A stretch of DNA of 7,078 nt, from NCBI GenBank assembly GCA_025929595.1, contig JAICQA010000137.1, positions 1 through 7,078 on the forward strand, in the 5' to 3' direction. Positions 1 through 5,611 of the stretch are shown here, one piece after another. Within the stretch, counting starts at the first letter, position 1. Each line of letters begins with the position of its first letter. Made by a program: the position numbers and the translations under genes. This DNA is from Xanthobacteraceae bacterium (GTDB lineage Bacteria > Pseudomonadota > Alphaproteobacteria > Rhizobiales > Xanthobacteraceae). The notes beneath the pieces are model-generated. The model had not been told where the DNA came from. It saw only the letters and a list, made by a program, of their open reading frames with translations, and did no database searches.

Positions 1-111
1 AACTACACGGCGTTCCTCGAACCGAAGGTCGCGCTCGTCTCGAATATTGCGCTCATGCTCGCAATCCTGTTGTGGCGGCCGCAGGGGCTCTATCCCGTGG
101 TCCGGACCTGA
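1..111 (+). CDS. livH: Branched-chain amino acid ABC transporter permease LivH, C-terminal end (partial)
   Basis: Only the last 36 codons are in the window; the gene starts to the left. The reading frame runs from base 1 to a TGA at 109-111. It encodes a last hydrophobic helix (roughly VALVSNIALMLAILLW) followed by RPQGLYP, the usual end of LivH-type inner-membrane permeases of the branched-chain amino acid (HAAT) importer family. LivH and LivM form the transmembrane pore, which is driven by the LivG/LivF ATPases and fed by a periplasmic binding protein. The complete livM follows after 9 bases, so the two are one operon. The assignment rests on this tail and on the neighbour. The substrate could be another amino acid, an amide or an aromatic acid, since the family is broad. 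Confidence 0.85.
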   Translation, partial: NYTAFLEPKVALVSNIALMLAILLWRPQGLYPVVRT

Positions 112-113
112 GG
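109..113 (+). promoter_or_regulatory. Ribosome binding site for livM
   Basis: TGAGG lies 7 bases before the livM ATG at 121 and overlaps the livH stop codon. This supports the start at 121 over the in-frame ATG at 133, and it suggests that translation of the two permeases is linked. Confidence 0.5.
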
Positions 114-120
114 CCGCGCC

Positions 121-1248
121 ATGCTGGGGCGCATGCTTTCCGCCGATTTTCCGCGCTCGCGGCCGCTCGCGGTGATCCTTCTGGTCGCGCTGTTTGCACT
201 TGCCCTGGCGCCGTTCCTGTTTCCGGGCGCGCAGCCGCTGAATGTCGCGGCCAAGATCTGCGTGTTCGTGCTGCTCGCCGCCTCCTACGATCTGCTGCTC
301 GGCTACACCGGCATTGTCTCGTTCGCGCACACGATGTTCTTCGGGATCGGCGGCTACGGCATCGCGATCGCGCTGGCGCGGCTTGGGCCGAGCTGGCACG
401 CGGTGGCGCTCGGGACGCTGGCCGCCGTGCTCGTCGCCGGGGCGCTTGCGCTGGTCATCGGCCTGTTCTCGCTGCGGGTGCGTGCGATCTTCTTCGCCAT
501 GATCACGCTCGCGGTGGCGACGGCGTTCGCCGTGCTCGCTTCGCAGCTTTCCGGATTCACCGGCGGCGAGGACGGGCTCAGCTATCGCGTGCCCGAAATC
601 CTGCGGCCGTCGTTCCGCCCGTTTGAGGGCGCCGCCTTCGGCGCCTTCCTGACCGGCCGCATCATCACCTATTACATCGTCTTCTTCGGAGCGCTCGCCG
701 GATTCCTCGTCCTGCTGCGGATCGTCAACTCGCCGTTCGGACGGGTGCTGCAGGCGATCCGTGAAAACGACTTCCGCGCCGAGGCGCTCGGCTACCCGGT
801 CGTGGTCTATCGCTCGATCGCGAGCGTCGTCTCGGCGGTCATGGCGGCGCTTGCCGGCGTCCTGCTGGCATTGTGGCTCCGTTACACCGGTCCCGACACG
901 ACGCTTTCCTTCGCGATCATGATCGACGTCCTGTTGATGGTCGTGATCGGCGGAATGGGTACGTTGTATGGTGCCGTCATCGGCGCGACGCTCATGATCA
1001 TCGCGGAGAACTATCTTCAGGCGGTCCTGGGACAACTGGGCGAGGCGGCCGCCGGCATCCCTATCGTATCTTCGCTGCTGTCGGCCGATCGCTGGCTGTT
1101 CTGGCTCGGCATCCTGTTCGTGCTGAGCGTCTATTTCTTTCCGACCGGCATCGTCGGCAAGTTGCGCGCGAGGGCTGAGGCGCGCGTCACGCATCGGGGC
1201 CCGATCGGCCGGGGAGAAGCCAAAGCAGTCCGGCGTCGGCACGAGTGA
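121..1248 (+). CDS. livM: Branched-chain amino acid ABC transporter permease LivM
   Basis: Second pore subunit of a HAAT-family ABC importer in the inner membrane; it imports leucine/isoleucine/valine-type or related substrates. The protein has 375 residues and is strongly hydrophobic. Helices are seen near residues 15-34, 41-60, 66-87, 93-117, 121-143, 180-202, 233-254, 263-298 and 325-340. Family signatures are YDLLLGYTGIVSFAH (56-70) followed by FFGIGGYG, GEDGL (149-153), and the cytoplasmic coupling loop GRVLQAIRENDFRAEALGYP (207-226), which contacts the ATPase. GGMGTLYGAVIGA (277-289) and the end motif FPTGIVGKL (340-348) also fit. The tail after 350 is basic and probably cytoplasmic. 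It is the last gene of its operon. No ATPase or binding-protein gene follows, so these must lie upstream or elsewhere. An in-frame ATG at residue 5 is a possible alternative start. Substrate specificity cannot be read from the sequence. Confidence 0.95.
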   Translation: MLGRMLSADFPRSRPLAVILLVALFALALAPFLFPGAQPLNVAAKICVFVLLAASYDLLLGYTGIVSFAHTMFFGIGGYGIAIALARLGPSWHAVALGTLAAVLVAGALALVIGLFSLRVRAIFFAMITLAVATAFAVLASQLSGFTGGEDGLSYRVPEILRPSFRPFEGAAFGAFLTGRIITYYIVFFGALAGFLVLLRIVNSPFGRVLQAIRENDFRAEALGYPVVVYRSIASVVSAVMAALAGVLLALWLRYTGPDTTLSFAIMIDVLLMVVIGGMGTLYGAVIGATLMIIAENYLQAVLGQLGEAAAGIPIVSSLLSADRWLFWLGILFVLSVYFFPTGIVGKLRARAEARVTHRGPIGRGEAKAVRRRHE

Positions 1249-1302
1249 AATCCGGCGGCTCCTGATCGGGCGGGAGATTTTCGGGAAGACGGCTTAAGGA
1301 CC

Positions 1303-2457
1303 TCAGGTCGGTGCATAAACTTGCTGATCGCGGTCGATTCCTTTCAGCGGAAAGGTGCCGACCAGCTCGACCGGCTCGCCACAAATTCTGGCGAAGTCGG
1401 CCGACAAGAGAACGTCACGGCCGGTCGATTTGCTCAGTGACTCAATACGAGTCACGAGATTGACCGCCCGGCCGATCACGGTGAAGTCGAGCCGGTCTGC
1501 GCCGCCGATATTACCGTAAAGCACCTCGCCGACATGCAAGGCGATGCCGTAGCGGATTTCGGGCTGGCCCGTTTGCGTCCGCTCGCGATTGCGCTCCGCG
1601 GTGAGACTGCTGGCGTCGCGGGCGGCTTGCAGCGCGCGGCTGGCGGCGGAACGATCCGGGCCGCCATCGAGCGTGAAGATCGCGAGCATGGCATCGCCGA
1701 TGAATTTCAGGACCTCGCCGCCGTGTCGGCCGACGGCCTCGGTCATCACGCCGAAATATGCATTGATGTGGTCGACCAATTCCGGGCCGGATAGGCGCTC
1801 CGACAGGTCAGTAAAGCCGCGCATGTCGCACATCCAGATGATGGCGCGGATGTTTTCGCTCATACCGCGCTTGATCACGCCGTCGAGAACACGCCGCCCG
1901 GCAATCTGCCCGACATAGGTTTCGAGCAGCGTCAGCGACGTCCGCCGCAGGGTTTGAATCTCAAGCGCGCGGGCGAAGGTGGAAACGACGCTACGCAGCA
2001 GTTCGATGTGCCTGTCAGAAAATCCGCCCGGCGCGCGTGTGCAGTAGGTGACCGCCTTCCAAGTGCCGTCAGAAAAAGGGAGGGGAAGGCCCAGGTAGTC
2101 GGTATGCCCCTCGGCGCGCAGTTCGGTAAGAATTGGGAATTCAGCCGGTTCGGGCGGGGTGTCGAGCCGGCAGCGAAATTCCTTTCCGCCATAGACGATC
2201 GGCATCGGACTGTTCTGAAGCTGTTGGGCGCCACCGCCTTCGAGCCGGAACCGCCGTTCGAAGATCGGTTTGTTCGGCCGCCAGAGACAGCTCAGGGAGT
2301 CGACCTGCGGGTGCAGCACCTGAATGCCCGTGGTCGCGCGCGACAGGTCGATGCCCGCGCGCACCAACACCGCGACGAATGCATTAAAGAAACAAGTGGT
2401 GTCCGTGTAGCGCGCGCCTTCCGCTTCGAGCCAAGCCTGTACGGGATTGCTTGTCAT
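1303..2457 (-). CDS. Class III (IIIb-type) adenylate cyclase with GAF-like N-terminal sensor region
   Basis: Predicted to make cAMP from ATP as a soluble homodimer. The 384 residues divide into a GAF-like sensory region (about 25-170, with LHP at 48-50, DYLGLPLPFSDG at 120-131 and PGGFS at 143-147), a linker with LLETYVGQIAGRRVLDG (177-193), and a class III cyclase domain (about 203-384). Catalytic residues are all present: metal-binding D211 (CDMRGFT) and D255 (FIGDAM), purine-contacting K251, T326 (LDFTVIGRAVN) and transition-state N333 and R337. Threonine instead of aspartate at the second purine position is the mark of subclass IIIb, some members of which respond to bicarbonate. No membrane helix is seen. 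Its ATG overlaps the stop of the upstream hydrolase (ATGA at 2457-2454), so translation is probably coupled. It ends facing livM, 54 bp away. The signal sensed is unknown; guanylate cyclase activity is less likely given K251. Confidence 0.93.
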   Translation of the reverse strand: MTSNPVQAWLEAEGARYTDTTCFFNAFVAVLVRAGIDLSRATTGIQVLHPQVDSLSCLWRPNKPIFERRFRLEGGGAQQLQNSPMPIVYGGKEFRCRLDTPPEPAEFPILTELRAEGHTDYLGLPLPFSDGTWKAVTYCTRAPGGFSDRHIELLRSVVSTFARALEIQTLRRTSLTLLETYVGQIAGRRVLDGVIKRGMSENIRAIIWMCDMRGFTDLSERLSGPELVDHINAYFGVMTEAVGRHGGEVLKFIGDAMLAIFTLDGGPDRSAASRALQAARDASSLTAERNRERTQTGQPEIRYGIALHVGEVLYGNIGGADRLDFTVIGRAVNLVTRIESLSKSTGRDVLLSADFARICGEPVELVGTFPLKGIDRDQQVYAPT

Positions 2458-3266
2458 GCGGAGCCGTCCAGCACGCCCGCGATCACCGGGTTGACCAGAC
2501 CGGGCCGCGAGATCGGCGCGGTGTGGCCGCCGGATTCAATCTCGTGAAAATGCCACCGCGGATATTCGTGACGCAGCAATTCGACGAGCGTGCGCGTCGA
2601 AAGGCGCGTGTTGGCGGCGTAGATCACGTGCACAGGTGCGTCGATGACTTTAAATGTCTCGAGTGCCGGACCGTCGCCGAACATCATCTCCCATTCCGGA
2701 ATGTTGGCGGGCAGCATGGAGATGATAGGCGCCCTGCGCTCGTCATTGGTCGCATCCCAGGCGCCATGCCCGCCCCAATAGTCGATGAATCGCCGCGCGG
2801 CGCTCTCCCAGTCGCCGCGCTTTGCCGCCGCGACGACATCCGAGCGCACCTCGTCGATCTCCGCGAATGCCTCCGTCTCGTTGTGTCGGCGCAGGAGATA
2901 GAACGGGATCGGTTCGTACAGCACAAGCGCGTTCAGCCGCGCCTGAAGGCGCGTGGCGGCCTGTAGTGCAACGGCGGCGCCGAGTGAGTGTCCGACAAGG
3001 GTGAAGCGTTCGGGCAGAAAGTGCGCGAGCGCGAGAACGAGATTGGCCTGATCGTCGAGCGTCATCGGCCGCTCGCCCGGCCAGGCCGAAGTCTTGCCGT
3101 AGCCGAAGAGGTTCGCGGCGATCATGCGGTTTTTGCCCGACCGCTCTTCCACGAGCTTGCGCCACTGCCGGTTGCCGGCCGCGGACGAATGCAGGAGCAG
3201 GACGGCGGAGTCATGGCCAGCCTCCGCATAATCCACGTCGTAGGGGCCGGCCTTGATGATCGGCAT
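2454..3266 (-). CDS. Alpha/beta-fold hydrolase
   Basis: Predicted soluble alpha/beta hydrolase of 270 residues, the usual size. It shows the oxyanion-side loop LLLHSSAAGNRQW (23-35), GYGKTS (55-60), the nucleophile elbow GHSLGA with S94 (92-97), a cap region (about 125-200) and the catalytic histidine H248 in GGHTAPISRP (246-255). The usual acid after strand 7 is not obvious: YAANTRLSTR (216-225) has Asn where many relatives have Asp. E118 in LVLYEP, after strand 6, is the best alternative acid. The gene is first in a two-gene unit with the adenylate cyclase, overlapping it by 4 bases. It is divergent from the LprI-family gene across 76 bp. The start ATG at 3266 gives the standard first strand, but the ribosome site before it is weak. 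Substrate is unknown; an esterase, lactonase or C-C hydrolase are all possible. Confidence 0.9.
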   Translation of the reverse strand: MPIIKAGPYDVDYAEAGHDSAVLLLHSSAAGNRQWRKLVEERSGKNRMIAANLFGYGKTSAWPGERPMTLDDQANLVLALAHFLPERFTLVGHSLGAAVALQAATRLQARLNALVLYEPIPFYLLRRHNETEAFAEIDEVRSDVVAAAKRGDWESAARRFIDYWGGHGAWDATNDERRAPIISMLPANIPEWEMMFGDGPALETFKVIDAPVHVIYAANTRLSTRTLVELLRHEYPRWHFHEIESGGHTAPISRPGLVNPVIAGVLDGSA

Positions 3267-3282
3267 GGGTGTTTCTGCTGAC

Positions 3283-3312
3283 TTGACCCGGATGCGGGAG
3301 GGCGGATGCTAT
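3283..3312 (+). promoter_or_regulatory. Possible sigma70 promoter of the LprI-family gene
   Basis: TTGACC at 3283-3288 is a good -35. The best -10 at a fitting distance is TGCTAT at 3307-3312, after an 18-base spacer, and it is poor. Transcription would begin near 3319, about 24 bases before the ATG. It sits in the 76-bp gap between two divergent genes, where promoters must exist. No convincing minus-strand promoter was found for the hydrolase. Confidence 0.3.
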
Positions 3313-3342
3313 GGCGCGCGGGACTTCAGGGAAAGTGCCGTC

Positions 3343-3831
3343 ATGCGACGCACTTATACGGTCTGCTTGAGCTTGATCGCGCTAACCCTCGCGGGTGAAG
3401 CCCGCGCGGGCGACGACGCGACGGCCGAGGATCGCGCAGCAATCCAGCGTTGCCTCGACGAAAAGGCAGCCGCGGGCGAGGAGCGCGAGACGTGCGTGGG
3501 CGTCATCGCCGATGCCTGCCTCGACAAGAGCGAAGACCCCTCGACCTACGGCATGGCCAATTGCAGCAAGCGCGAATACCTCGTCTGGGACGAGCGGCTG
3601 AATGCGACCTACCGGCAGATGATGGCGGAGCTCGCGCCCGATCAGCGCCGCGAACTGCGCAATCTCCAGCGAGTCTGGATCGACCTTTCGGACAAAAAAT
3701 GCGGCTTCTACCGGGTGATGCAGCCGCAGGGATCGATCATCATTCCCATCGCCAGCTACTGCGCCATGCGCGAGACCGGGCGGCAGGCCGTCTTCCTCGA
3801 AATGATGCATGAGGAAGGCGACAGCCGCTGA
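3343..3831 (+). CDS. Secreted LprI-family (DUF1311) protein, possible lysozyme inhibitor-like
   Basis: A 162-residue exported protein. Residues 1-22 form a Sec signal peptide: MRRTYT, a hydrophobic core, then cleavage after GEARA near residue 22. The mature part carries a DUF1311/LprI domain, with C74-SKREY, WDERLNATYRQMM (82-94), LRNLQRVWIDLSDKKC (105-120) and a closing Cys-Ala-Met-x-x-T segment (140-145). It has six mature cysteines (37, 51, 59, 74, 120, 140), enough for three disulfides, which fits a periplasmic protein. The family is named after mycobacterial LprI, a lysozyme inhibitor, but most members are uncharacterised, so the function here is inference. The ATG at 3343 was chosen because it begins the signal peptide and has AGGGA about 10 bases upstream. 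The longer frame from 3253 would bury the signal peptide and overlap the divergent hydrolase gene. Confidence 0.85.
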   Translation: MRRTYTVCLSLIALTLAGEARAGDDATAEDRAAIQRCLDEKAAAGEERETCVGVIADACLDKSEDPSTYGMANCSKREYLVWDERLNATYRQMMAELAPDQRRELRNLQRVWIDLSDKKCGFYRVMQPQGSIIIPIASYCAMRETGRQAVFLEMMHEEGDSR

Positions 3832-3846
3832 GGCGGCCGCTACAAT
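3818..3846 (+). promoter_or_regulatory. Candidate sigma70 promoter for the RraA-like/aldo-keto reductase pair
   Basis: GCGACA (3818-3823, 4 of 6 to consensus) and TACAAT (3841-3846, 5 of 6) are separated by exactly 17 bases. Transcription would begin near 3853, 27 bases before the ATG at 3880. The -35 lies inside the end of the LprI-family gene and the -10 lies in the loop of the inverted repeat at 3831-3854. Confidence 0.4.
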
Positions 3847-3854
3847 GGCCGCTT
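3831..3854 (+). repeat. Inverted repeat after the LprI-family gene; terminator or operator
   Basis: GCGGCC (3833-3838) and GGCCGC (3847-3852) form a perfect 6-bp stem, extendable to 8 bp with one G-U pair, around an 8-base loop. It starts at the last base of the LprI stop codon and is followed by only TTTC, so it would be a weak intrinsic terminator. Because its loop holds the TACAAT -10 hexamer, it could instead be an operator for the downstream pair. Confidence 0.4.
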
Positions 3855-3879
3855 TCAAGTCTCCAGCACCGGGCAATCC

Positions 3880-4602
3880 ATGTCTTTGAATTCCGACCTG
3901 CGCGGCAAGCTCGCGCATATCTCCGCGGCAACGCTCACCACCGTCCTCCTCAAGAAAGGCGTACGCAGCAGCTTCATGGCGGGGCCGAAGCCGATCTCGC
4001 AACTGATGAACACGCCGCAGCATGGCCGCGTCGTCGGCGAGGCTTTTACGTTGCGCTTCGTGCCGGCGCGTGAGGACCTGGCAACTCCGGAGTCGTGGGC
4101 GAGCCCGCGCTCGACGCGCGGCGCCATCGAAGAGATGCCGGAAGGCTGCGTCTGCGTCGCGGATGCGATGGGGATCACGGAAGCCGGAATTTTCGGCGAC
4201 ATCCTGTGCGCGCGCATGAACGTGCGCAAGGTCGCTGGCCTCGTCACCGACGGCGCGGTGCGCGACGCCGACGGCGTCGTGCGCTCCAGGCTCCCGGTCT
4301 GGTGCTCGGCAGTGGCCGCGCCCGCGTCGGTCGCGGGGCTGACCTTCGTGAACTGGCAGGAGCCGATCGGCTGCGGCGGCGTCGCCGTTTTTCCGGGCGA
4401 CGTGATCGTCGCCGACAATGACGGTGCGGTCTGCATTCCCAAGGCGATGCTGGAGGCGGTCGTGAAGGAAGCGATCGAGCAGGAAGCGTTCGAGAACTGG
4501 GCGATGGACGAGGTGATGCAGGGCGCGAAGCTCCCCGGCCTCTATCCGCCGAACGAAGAAACCAAGGCGCGATACGCGGCGTTCCGGGCCAAGGGCTCCT
4601 GA
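3880..4602 (+). CDS. RraA/HMG-aldolase-like protein (class II 2-oxoacid lyase family)
   Basis: A 240-residue member of the RraA-like fold. Some members regulate RNase E, while others are metal-dependent lyases such as 4-hydroxy-4-methyl-2-oxoglutarate aldolase and oxaloacetate decarboxylase. The core is PQHGRVVGEAFTL (46-58), GDILCARM (106-113), KVAGLVTDGAVRDADGV (117-133), then FPGDVIVADNDGAVCIP (171-187). D107, R128 and D129 fit the D-x20-R-D pattern of the aldolase branch, in which Arg binds the 2-oxoacid and Asp positions the metal water. This favours an enzyme over an RNase E regulator. The protein is longer than classic RraA (about 160 residues), with extra residues at both ends. The aldo/keto reductase starts 20 bp downstream, which suggests a small catabolic unit for a sugar acid or 2-oxoacid. 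The ribosome site before the ATG is weak. The exact substrate is not known. Confidence 0.88.
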   Translation: MSLNSDLRGKLAHISAATLTTVLLKKGVRSSFMAGPKPISQLMNTPQHGRVVGEAFTLRFVPAREDLATPESWASPRSTRGAIEEMPEGCVCVADAMGITEAGIFGDILCARMNVRKVAGLVTDGAVRDADGVVRSRLPVWCSAVAAPASVAGLTFVNWQEPIGCGGVAVFPGDVIVADNDGAVCIPKAMLEAVVKEAIEQEAFENWAMDEVMQGAKLPGLYPPNEETKARYAAFRAKGS

Positions 4603-4613
4603 ACGCGGCGAGC

Positions 4614-4617
4614 GGAG
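4614..4617 (+). promoter_or_regulatory. Ribosome binding site for the aldo/keto reductase
   Basis: GGAG lies 5 bases before the ATG at 4623, inside the 20-bp gap after the RraA-like gene, and fixes this start. Confidence 0.6.
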
Positions 4618-4622
4618 ATACG

Positions 4623-5441
4623 ATGCTCGCAGTCAAGGTGCAGGACGCGGTCATCCCGATCCTGGGGCTCGGCACCTGGGACGTGCGCGGCAAGGCCTGC
4701 GCGCGAATCGTGGAGCAGGCGTTGCGCCTCGGCTATCGCCATATCGACACCGCGCAGGCTTACGAGAATGAGCGCGAAGTGGGCGAGGGGATTCGTGCCT
4801 CCGGCTTGCCGCGCGAGCAGGTGTTCGTCACGACGAAAGTGTGGTGGACGCATTTCGCGGCCGGAGAACTCGAGCACGCCGTGGCCGAAAGCCTCGTGCG
4901 GCTGAAATTGCACCATGTCGATCTCTTGCTGCTGCACTGGCCCAACAGTTCGGTGCCGCTCGGCGAGACCGTTGCAGCGCTCTGCAAGGTTAAGCGCGAG
5001 GGGCTCGCGCGCCACATCGGTCTGTCGAACTTCACCGTGGCGCTGGTCGAGGAAGCGTTGCAGGCGGCGAACGAGCCCATTGTCACCAACCAGTTCGAGC
5101 TGCATCCCTATCTTGACCAGTCGAAGCTGATCGCGGCCTGCCGGCGGCACGACATGGCCGTGACGGCCTACAGTCCGCTTGCGCGCGGCAACATCAGGGG
5201 CGATCCGGTGCTCGCGAGCATTGCCGCGGCGCACGGAAAAAGTCCGGCGCAGGTCTGCCTGCGCTGGCTGGTGCAGCAGGGGATCGTGATCATTCCTCGC
5301 ACGAGCAAGGTCGAGCGGCTGACCGAGAATTTCGAGATTTTCGATTTTGAACTGACCGAATCGGAAATGTCCGCGATCCGTGGACTGGCGCGCCCCGGTG
5401 GCCGTGTTGTCGACCCGTCATGGGCGCCTGTCTGGGACTAG
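4623..5441 (+). CDS. Aldo/keto reductase (2,5-diketo-D-gluconate reductase-like)
   Basis: Cytosolic NAD(P)H-dependent oxidoreductase of 272 residues, close to the length of DkgB-type enzymes. It reduces aldehydes or ketones with a TIM-barrel fold. The catalytic tetrad is complete: D42 and Y47 in GYRHIDTAQAYENE (37-50), K72 in VTTKVW (69-74) and H105 in DLLLLHWP (100-107). Cofactor-binding motifs are GLSNF (133-137), TNQFELHPY (155-163), YSPLARG (183-189) and IPRTSKVERLTENFEIFDF (224-242). R226, S228 and R232 are placed where NADPH-specific members hold the 2'-phosphate, so NADPH is likely. Its close spacing to the RraA-like gene suggests joint work on a carbonyl or sugar-acid intermediate. 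Detoxification of reactive aldehydes is an equally good guess. No clear terminator was found after it. Confidence 0.93.
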   Translation: MLAVKVQDAVIPILGLGTWDVRGKACARIVEQALRLGYRHIDTAQAYENEREVGEGIRASGLPREQVFVTTKVWWTHFAAGELEHAVAESLVRLKLHHVDLLLLHWPNSSVPLGETVAALCKVKREGLARHIGLSNFTVALVEEALQAANEPIVTNQFELHPYLDQSKLIAACRRHDMAVTAYSPLARGNIRGDPVLASIAAAHGKSPAQVCLRWLVQQGIVIIPRTSKVERLTENFEIFDFELTESEMSAIRGLARPGGRVVDPSWAPVWD

Positions 5442-5481
5442 CCCCTGTCATCCCACTGATATCGCTGCACACTTAGATTTG

Positions 5482-5503
5482 ACTTTCGGCGTACGACGAA
5501 AGT
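5482..5503. promoter_or_regulatory. 22-bp operator-like palindrome next to the small-protein promoter
   Basis: Half sites ACTTTCG (5482-5488) and CGAAAGT (5497-5503) are perfect inverted copies. The eight central bases are also symmetric except for one pair (G5489/A5496). The dyad therefore matches at 10 of 11 positions and is centred between 5492 and 5493. Its last base is the first base of the -35 hexamer, and its centre is about 45 bases before the predicted start of transcription. This is a typical place for a dimeric regulator, either an activator or a repressor that blocks the -35. The regulator is not in this window as far as can be seen. Confidence 0.6.
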
Positions 5504-5531
5504 TGAAGGCGACGGCGACGCGATCTATAAT
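5503..5531 (+). promoter_or_regulatory. Near-consensus sigma70 promoter for the 33-residue protein gene
   Basis: TTGAAG (5503-5508, 4 of 6) and a perfect TATAAT (5526-5531) are separated by exactly 17 bases. Transcription should begin near 5538. It is the best promoter in the window and stands out against the GC-rich background. It directs transcription into the small gene at 5612 with a leader of about 74 bases. Confidence 0.75.
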
Positions 5532-5539
5532 GTTCGCAT

Positions 5540-5560
5540 GGTGGGAGAATTTCTCCCGCC
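5540..5560 (+). other. Leader hairpin 1 at the predicted 5' end of the small-protein mRNA
   Basis: GGGAGAA (5543-5549) and TTCTCCC (5551-5557) form a perfect 15-base palindrome around T5550. G5540/G5541 pair with C5559/C5560 and T5542 wobbles with G5558. In RNA this gives an 8-bp stem with an AAUUU loop, or longer. It begins about 2 bases after the predicted transcript start. It could stabilise the mRNA 5' end or act as a second DNA operator. Confidence 0.55.
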
Positions 5561-5569
5561 GATCGTTCC

Positions 5570-5595
5570 GGGCGTGTTCGCCGGGCGAACCGCCC
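5570..5595 (+). other. Leader hairpin 2 just before the Shine-Dalgarno of the small-protein gene
   Basis: GTTCGCC (5576-5582) and GGCGAAC (5584-5590) are inverted copies around G5583. After a single-base bulge at T5575, GGGCG (5570-5574) pairs with CGCCC (5591-5595). The whole is a stable GC-rich stem of about 10 bp with a 5-base loop, ending 4 bases before the Shine-Dalgarno at 5600. It leaves the ribosome site itself unpaired, so it may hold that site open or be one half of a switch. It matches no riboswitch class I know. Confidence 0.55.
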
Positions 5596-5599
5596 AATC

Positions 5600-5606
5600 A
5601 GGAGGG
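5600..5606 (+). promoter_or_regulatory. Consensus Shine-Dalgarno of the 33-residue protein
   Basis: AGGAGGG lies 5 bases before the ATG at 5612. It is the strongest ribosome site in the window and the main evidence that this very short frame is translated. Confidence 0.8.
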
Positions 5607-5611
5607 ACGCC

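Noticed and set aside
72..626. 184-codon plus-strand frame overlapping livM
   Set aside because: Arg/Ala-rich out-of-frame translation inside livM, whose membrane helices and signatures are clear.
1249..1302. Terminator in the convergent gap between livM and the cyclase gene
   Set aside because: Only a 4-bp CTCC/GGAG stem was found, without a clear T run on either strand; not strong enough to call.
1954..2547. 197-codon and neighbouring plus-strand frames opposite the cyclase and hydrolase
   Set aside because: They are antisense to two genes with intact motifs, and no recognisable domain or ribosome site was seen.
3253..3342. Upstream start for the LprI-family gene
   Set aside because: It would put 30 residues in front of a textbook signal peptide and overlap the divergent hydrolase gene.
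3382..4023. 213-codon open frame on the minus strand
   Set aside because: It lies opposite the LprI-family gene and the start of the RraA-like gene, both of which have clear family motifs. The translation shows no domain, so it is a high-GC shadow.
4542..5234. 230-codon open frame on the minus strand
   Set aside because: It lies fully antisense to the aldo/keto reductase, which has a complete catalytic tetrad. Long antisense frames are expected at this GC content.
5479..5484. TTGACT as the -35 of the small-protein promoter
   Set aside because: It is 41 bases from TATAAT, too far; TTGAAG at 5503 has the ideal 17-base spacer. No -10 fits TTGACT at 17 bases.
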